Shown here one piece after another: positions 5,296 to 5,611 of a stretch of 5,611 nucleotides of DNA (its first letter is position 1; each line of letters starts with the position of its first letter). The position numbers were made by a program, and so were the translations under genes. Under the pieces are notes generated by a model, which searched no databases, was not told where the DNA came from, and saw only the letters and a program-made list of their open reading frames with translations. The stretch is from Phycisphaerales bacterium (GTDB taxonomy: Bacteria; Planctomycetota; Phycisphaerae; Tepidisphaerales; Tepidisphaeraceae): assembly GCA_028288945.1 (NCBI GenBank), contig JAQGHH010000625.1, forward strand, positions 1-5,611. The letters are read 5' to 3'.

Positions 5296-5516
5296 TCGCA
5301 GCCATGAAACGCCGGAAGAAAAAGTGCCGCCCCGCGGACGAAGGCGCGTACACCTGCCCGACCTGCGGCGAACAAATCGTCATTCCCCTCGACCGCTCCG
5401 GCGGCAGCGACCAGCAATACGTCGAAGACTGCCCCGTCTGCTGCAACCCCAACATCGTGCACGTCGAGTTCCTCGAAGAAGGCGAATCACCGCGCGTCTG
5501 GGCGGACGCGGAGTAA
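5292..5516 (+). CDS. CPXCG motif-containing cysteine-rich protein
   Basis: This 74-residue protein has a basic N-terminus (KRRKKK, 6-11) and two cysteine clusters: CPTCGE (Cys22, Cys25) and DCPVCC (Cys47, Cys50, Cys51), about 21 residues apart, followed by an acidic tail. The CPxCGE…EDCxVCC pattern is that of the CPXCG cysteine-rich family, small bacterial proteins presumed to bind zinc; their function is unknown. The length is close to or slightly above the usual 60-70 residues, the excess being N-terminal. The ATG at 5292 overlaps the VOC stop codon as ATGA, implying translational coupling. An ATG at 5304 would also leave the domain intact. No terminator follows before the next probable gene. 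Confidence 0.85.
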   Translation: MIAAMKRRKKKCRPADEGAYTCPTCGEQIVIPLDRSGGSDQQYVEDCPVCCNPNIVHVEFLEEGESPRVWADAE

Positions 5517-5586
5517 CGGCGCGCCGACGGGGGTATCGAGGCACGTGACCACTAACGGACGCGATTCATTGCGACCAGGAAACAGA

Positions 5587-5611
5587 ATGCCGCCCCGCCA
5601 ACTGCGGCCAG
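5587..5611 (+). CDS. probable start of a gene leaving the window
   Basis: AGGA (5577-5580) lies 6 nt before an ATG that opens eight codons (MPPRQLRP) up to the window edge. The spacing fits a real start and the gene would follow the CPXCG gene after 70 bp with no terminator between. Too little is visible to name a product. Confidence 0.35.

Noticed and set aside
5518..5525. Palindrome GGCGCGCC after the CPXCG gene
   Set aside because: An 8-bp GC palindrome with no T-tract or flanking structure; expected by chance in GC-rich DNA.

Overview
The window is GC-rich DNA with clear bacterial gene structure: Shine-Dalgarno sites, intrinsic terminators and a short ATGA overlap. A small secreted protein ending in a PEP-CTERM sorting tail, a divergent stand-alone Hsp70, a CPXCG-type cysteine-rich mini-protein and roomy, repeat-bearing intergenic regions suggest a Gram-negative environmental bacterium. 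Planctomycetota or a neighbouring PVC lineage fits best. This placement is an inference from gene content, not from a marker gene.

Layout from left to right. Positions 1-155 hold a coding-like frame on the minus strand that runs off the left edge and has no convincing start. A minus-strand terminator (156-182) closes a family 2 glycosyltransferase gene (216-1421, minus). Positions 1422-1862 separate this gene from the divergent hsp70-like gene. That gap contains a strong plus-strand terminator with no obvious gene to terminate, a 19-nt inverted repeat whose left arm overlaps it, and a perfect TATAAT box plus ribosome binding site serving the Hsp70-like protein (1863-3659, plus).

The 224-bp gap after hsp70 is packed with repeats. 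A run of six imperfect 7-bp units starts at the base after the stop codon. It is followed by a 77-bp inverted pair of GTAG-headed hairpins resembling REP/BIME elements, and then by the terminator of the convergent PEP-CTERM gene (3884-4606, minus). That gene has a TTGACA-type promoter whose -10 box lies in the loop of an inverted repeat.

Divergent from it, a two-gene plus-strand unit encodes a VOC-fold protein of the CatE-like dioxygenase/glyoxalase group (4771-5295) and a CPXCG cysteine-rich protein (5292-5516), joined by an ATGA overlap. A further plus-strand gene probably begins at 5587 and leaves the window.

The genes do not form one pathway. They look like four independent transcription units: cell-surface sugar transfer, chaperone-like function, an exported sorted protein, and a small metabolic or metal-binding pair. 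No CRISPR array, tRNA, rRNA, transposase or recognisable defence operon is visible. The least-explained signals are the intergenic repeats and the orphan terminator.
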